A stretch of DNA of 8,329 bases from an uncultured Bacteroidales bacterium (GTDB lineage: Bacteria > Bacteroidota > Bacteroidia > Bacteroidales > WCHB1-69), in contig CALAVA010000116.1 of the NCBI GenBank assembly GCA_937892025.1, forward strand, positions 1-8,329. The letters are read 5' to 3'. A program made the translations under genes and the position numbers. Below the pieces are notes generated by a model. That model did not search any database and was not told the origin of the DNA. It saw only the letters and a list, made by a program, of their open reading frames with translations. Shown one piece after another: positions 6,139-8,329 of the stretch. The number at the start of each line of letters is the position of its first letter. Position 1 is the first letter of the stretch.

Positions 6139-6779
6139 ATCATCATAATGCCATCTCTAAAGGGCAAAATCATATTTTTCACCCTTTTATCTTGCTGCAC
6201 ATAGTCATTAAATTGACGCAAGGCAATAGTATCCCTATCGTGGTCTTGAGTGGAATCTACTACTTTTTTACTCCACAAAACATTGTCTGCCAAGATAATA
6301 CCATTATCAGAAAGTTTGTCTATCAATATTTTATAATAATTGAGATAGTTTACCTTATCAGCATCAATAAAAATCAAATCCCAAGTTTGGTCAAGTGTAG
6401 GAATAATATCTAAAGCATTACCAAACAATACTTTAACTTTGTCTGTCAGATGGGCTTCTTGAATATATTTGTGGATAATGAACTCTAATTCCATTTTTTT
6501 TTCAATGGTATATAACACTCCATCTTCTGCTAAACCTTGTGCCAAACAAATGGCTGAATAGCCCGTATAAGTTCCTAATTCTAAGATTCTTTTGGGTTTA
6601 ATCAACCGGCTTATCATTTCTAAAAATGTCCCTTGATTTTTACAAGACAACATTCTCGGTTGCATAACCTTTAGATTGGTTTCTCTATAGAGCCGATACA
6701 AAACCTCAGCCTCTTCAGAGGTATGTGCTTCACAATACGCTTGAATGTCCCTATCTATCAGTTCAAATGTTTCATCCAT
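6120..6779 (-). CDS. SAM-dependent O-methyltransferase, family 3 (catechol/caffeoyl-CoA OMT-like)
   Basis: The 219-residue protein has the full Rossmann-type methyltransferase pattern: SAM-binding motif I LELGTYTGYSA (66-76), acidic end of strand beta-2 at E93 (TIEKK), FIDADKVNYLNYY (137-149) and LADNVLW (163-169). D139, D165 and N166 match the divalent-metal ligands of the Methyltransf_3 family, and K142 the catalytic lysine. Length and motifs fit bacterial YrrM-type enzymes that methylate catechol-like hydroxyls; the substrate cannot be deduced. The ATG lies 5 bp after the ribBA stop, so it is very likely cotranscribed with ribBA. Its last codons form one arm of the terminator. No signal peptide is present, so it is cytoplasmic. 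Confidence 0.88.
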   Translation of the reverse strand: MDETFELIDRDIQAYCEAHTSEEAEVLYRLYRETNLKVMQPRMLSCKNQGTFLEMISRLIKPKRILELGTYTGYSAICLAQGLAEDGVLYTIEKKMELEFIIHKYIQEAHLTDKVKVLFGNALDIIPTLDQTWDLIFIDADKVNYLNYYKILIDKLSDNGIILADNVLWSKKVVDSTQDHDRDTIALRQFNDYVQQDKRVKNMILPFRDGIMMIEKEAQ

Positions 6780-6784
6780 TTTTT

Positions 6785-8005
6785 TTATTCGCCCAAATGA
6801 AGGGTATGCCCCATTTTGTTTTGCTTAGTTTGTAGATATTTCAAATTATTATCATTGGGTTGAATAATGATTGGTGTTGTTTTGGTAATGGTAATTCCAT
6901 GTCCGATAAGGCCTGCTCTTTTGGTTGGATTATTGGTAATCAGATTGATATTTGTTGCTTTTAAGTCTTTTAATATTTGTGCACCGATACCATAATCACG
7001 TTCATCGGCTTTAAATCCCAATTCCAAATTGGCTTCTACGGTATCACGTCCCAATTCTTGCAAATGGTAGGCTTTCAATTTGTTTACCAAGCCGATACCT
7101 CTACCTTCTTGGCTCATATAAAGGACAAGTCCTTTCCCTTTTTTGTCTATCATCTCCATTGCACGATGGAGTTGTTCTCCACAATCACATTTGCAAGAGC
7201 CAAAAATATCTCCTGTTGCACATGAGGAATGTACACGAACAAGAATTTCTTCATCTTCAGCCCATTCGCCTTTTTTTAATGCCAAATGAGTGTTTCCATT
7301 GTTGAGTTGCGTATAGGCAATAAGTCTGAATGTTCCCCATTGTGTAGGCAAATTTACTTCTTCTTCTTTACGTATAAGTGTTTCTTTTTGAACACGATAT
7401 GCAATCAAATCAGCGATAGAGATAATTTTGAATTTAAACTTTTGGGCTACTTCTATCAATTGTGGCAATCTTGCCATTGTGCCGTCTTCGTTAATAATTT
7501 CAATCAAAGCACCTATGGGTTTCAATCCTGCCAAACGAGCCAAATCTATGGTTGCCTCTGTATGTCCGGCACGCACCAATACGCCCCCATCTCTTGCCCG
7601 CAAGGGATTGACATGACCGGGGCGTCCAAAATCTTCTGCCTTACTATTATCATCAGCCAAAGCCCTGATTGTCATCGCTCTATCATACATAGAAACGCCT
7701 GTTGTGCAACCATGACCCAACAAATCAACGGTAATGGTAAACGGTGTGCCTAAAAGAGAGGTGTTGGTATTGACCTGCATGTTCAGATTTAACTCTTGAC
7801 AACGTTGTTCTGTCATCGGAACACACAAAACACCACGTCCGTATTGAAGCATAAAATTCACTTTTTCGGGCGTGATTTTTTCTGCAGCAATAATAAAATC
7901 ACCTTCATTTTCCCTATCCTCGTCATCAACGACTATAACAAACTCTCCTTTTTTAAAATCATCAATGGCTTCTTCTATTGTGTTGAGTTTAAATTGTTCT
8001 CTCAT
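6785..8005 (-). CDS. ribBA: Bifunctional 3,4-dihydroxy-2-butanone 4-phosphate synthase / GTP cyclohydrolase II
   Basis: This 406-residue fusion makes both precursors of riboflavin. Residues about 1-205 are the DHBP synthase (RibB) domain, converting ribulose 5-phosphate: acidic DDEDRENEGD (27-36), CTTGVSMYDRAMTI (100-113), GRPGHVNPLRA (127-137) and RAGHTEA with H148. Residues about 210-400 are the GTP cyclohydrolase II (RibA) domain: zinc cysteines C262, C273 and C275 with the usual 11- and 2-residue spacing (HSSCATGD...CDCG), QEGRGIGL (299-306), DYGIGAQIL (337-345) and NNPTKRAGL (358-366). All expected motifs are intact and the length is normal, so both activities are predicted. The ATG at 8005 is 6 bp after the preceding stop. 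No FMN riboswitch is visible because the gene sits inside an operon. No other rib genes are in the window. Confidence 0.96.
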   Translation of the reverse strand: MREQFKLNTIEEAIDDFKKGEFVIVVDDEDRENEGDFIIAAEKITPEKVNFMLQYGRGVLCVPMTEQRCQELNLNMQVNTNTSLLGTPFTITVDLLGHGCTTGVSMYDRAMTIRALADDNSKAEDFGRPGHVNPLRARDGGVLVRAGHTEATIDLARLAGLKPIGALIEIINEDGTMARLPQLIEVAQKFKFKIISIADLIAYRVQKETLIRKEEEVNLPTQWGTFRLIAYTQLNNGNTHLALKKGEWAEDEEILVRVHSSCATGDIFGSCKCDCGEQLHRAMEMIDKKGKGLVLYMSQEGRGIGLVNKLKAYHLQELGRDTVEANLELGFKADERDYGIGAQILKDLKATNINLITNNPTKRAGLIGHGITITKTTPIIIQPNDNNLKYLQTKQNKMGHTLHLGE

Positions 8006-8011
8006 AATTTC

Positions 8012-8329
8012 TTATTTTTTAATATCTTCAAATTGTATAGTAATGCCACTTACGTTGATTTGTAATTTTTCGGCAAAATCATATTGTGTATGCAAATAGT
8101 CCAAAAGTTGCTCTTTGCTGAGTACAAAATAATTGCGTTTTTTCTGTCTTTCACTGGTAATTTTCTCATAATCAACATTTATTTTTTTTTCTTTCAATTC
8201 TATGGGCAATAGGTGCAAACCATTGCTTTGAAACAAAATCTCTAATGTTGTATCCGACTGAAAAACAATCTTTTTTGTTGTTGGAATATTGGTTAAAGAC
8301 AATTCAAAAGTATAGGCTTGCGTATAAGT
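8012..8329 (-). CDS. YbbR-like domain protein, C-terminal part (start beyond right edge)
   Basis: The frame is open from the window edge (first codon at 8329) to a TAA at 8012-8014, giving the last 105 residues; a TTG at 8302 is not a credible start because the frame continues upstream in coding-like sequence. The pattern FELSLTNIPTTKKIVFQ, then LEILFQSNGLHLLPIEL and INVDYEKI resembles one YbbR repeat as found in Bacteroidota YbbR proteins, and the following NYFVLSKEQLLDYL with ITIQFEDIKK resembles the segment after that repeat. YbbR-family proteins are membrane-anchored extracytoplasmic proteins; CdaR, a member, modulates cyclic-di-AMP synthase. No membrane segment is visible here because the N-terminus is missing. 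It is the upstream neighbour of ribBA in a tight operon. The family call is from pattern memory only. Confidence 0.5.
   Translation of the reverse strand, partial: TYTQAYTFELSLTNIPTTKKIVFQSDTTLEILFQSNGLHLLPIELKEKKINVDYEKITSERQKKRNYFVLSKEQLLDYLHTQYDFAEKLQINVSGITIQFEDIKK

Noticed and set aside
6977..8099. Plus-strand frames opposite ribBA
   Set aside because: They are shadows of the minus-strand coding sequence, which carries all catalytic motifs of RibBA.

Overview
The window looks like a chromosomal segment of a member of the Bacteroidota, probably a host-associated Bacteroidales-like organism. I base this on the low GC content, start codons without clear Shine-Dalgarno sequences, a TAnnTTTG-type -7 promoter element, signal peptides ending just before Gln, and Bacteroidota-typical families (a DUF4294-like protein, an EnvC-like LytM protein, fused RibBA and a YbbR-like protein). 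The genus cannot be read from the sequence.

Layout. Positions 1-3085 (minus strand) hold the first 1028 codons of a very large secreted repeat protein: a signal peptide followed by Gly/Asn/Thr-rich 'GGGIY'-type rungs, as in POMP-like right-handed beta-helix surface proteins. Its C-terminus and surface anchor lie beyond the left edge. The gene contains two generations of internal duplication (389-841 with 896-1252, and 1442-1810 with 1928-2344), an in-frame 9-bp tandem repeat, and an A8 run in the signal-peptide codons. Upstream is a pure (AG)17 dinucleotide tract. Together these look like a hypervariable, possibly phase-variable surface antigen or adhesin.

Positions 3086-4086 are about 1 kb without a convincing gene but rich in structure: the AG tract, a 20-bp tandem repeat forming a hairpin, a pair of 32-bp direct repeats (each hairpin-forming) bracketing 342 bp, and a perfect palindrome nested in a second stem. 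One 77-codon reading frame lies here and may or may not be a gene.

Positions 4087-6079 (plus strand) carry an EnvC-like coiled-coil/LytM protein whose metal ligands are largely replaced, so it is probably a regulator of cell-wall amidases rather than an enzyme, followed by a small secreted DUF4294-like protein. These two converge on a minus-strand gene group, and a strong bidirectional terminator sits at the junction (6101-6138).

Positions 6120-8329 (minus strand) are a tightly packed unit read from right to left: the end of a YbbR-like protein, then ribBA (riboflavin precursor synthesis, 6-bp gap), then a SAM-dependent O-methyltransferase (5-bp gap). The right-hand two thirds of the window are ordinary housekeeping. 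The unusual biology is in the left-hand surface-protein locus and the repeat-laden intergenic region next to it. I did not find a clearly new multi-gene system.
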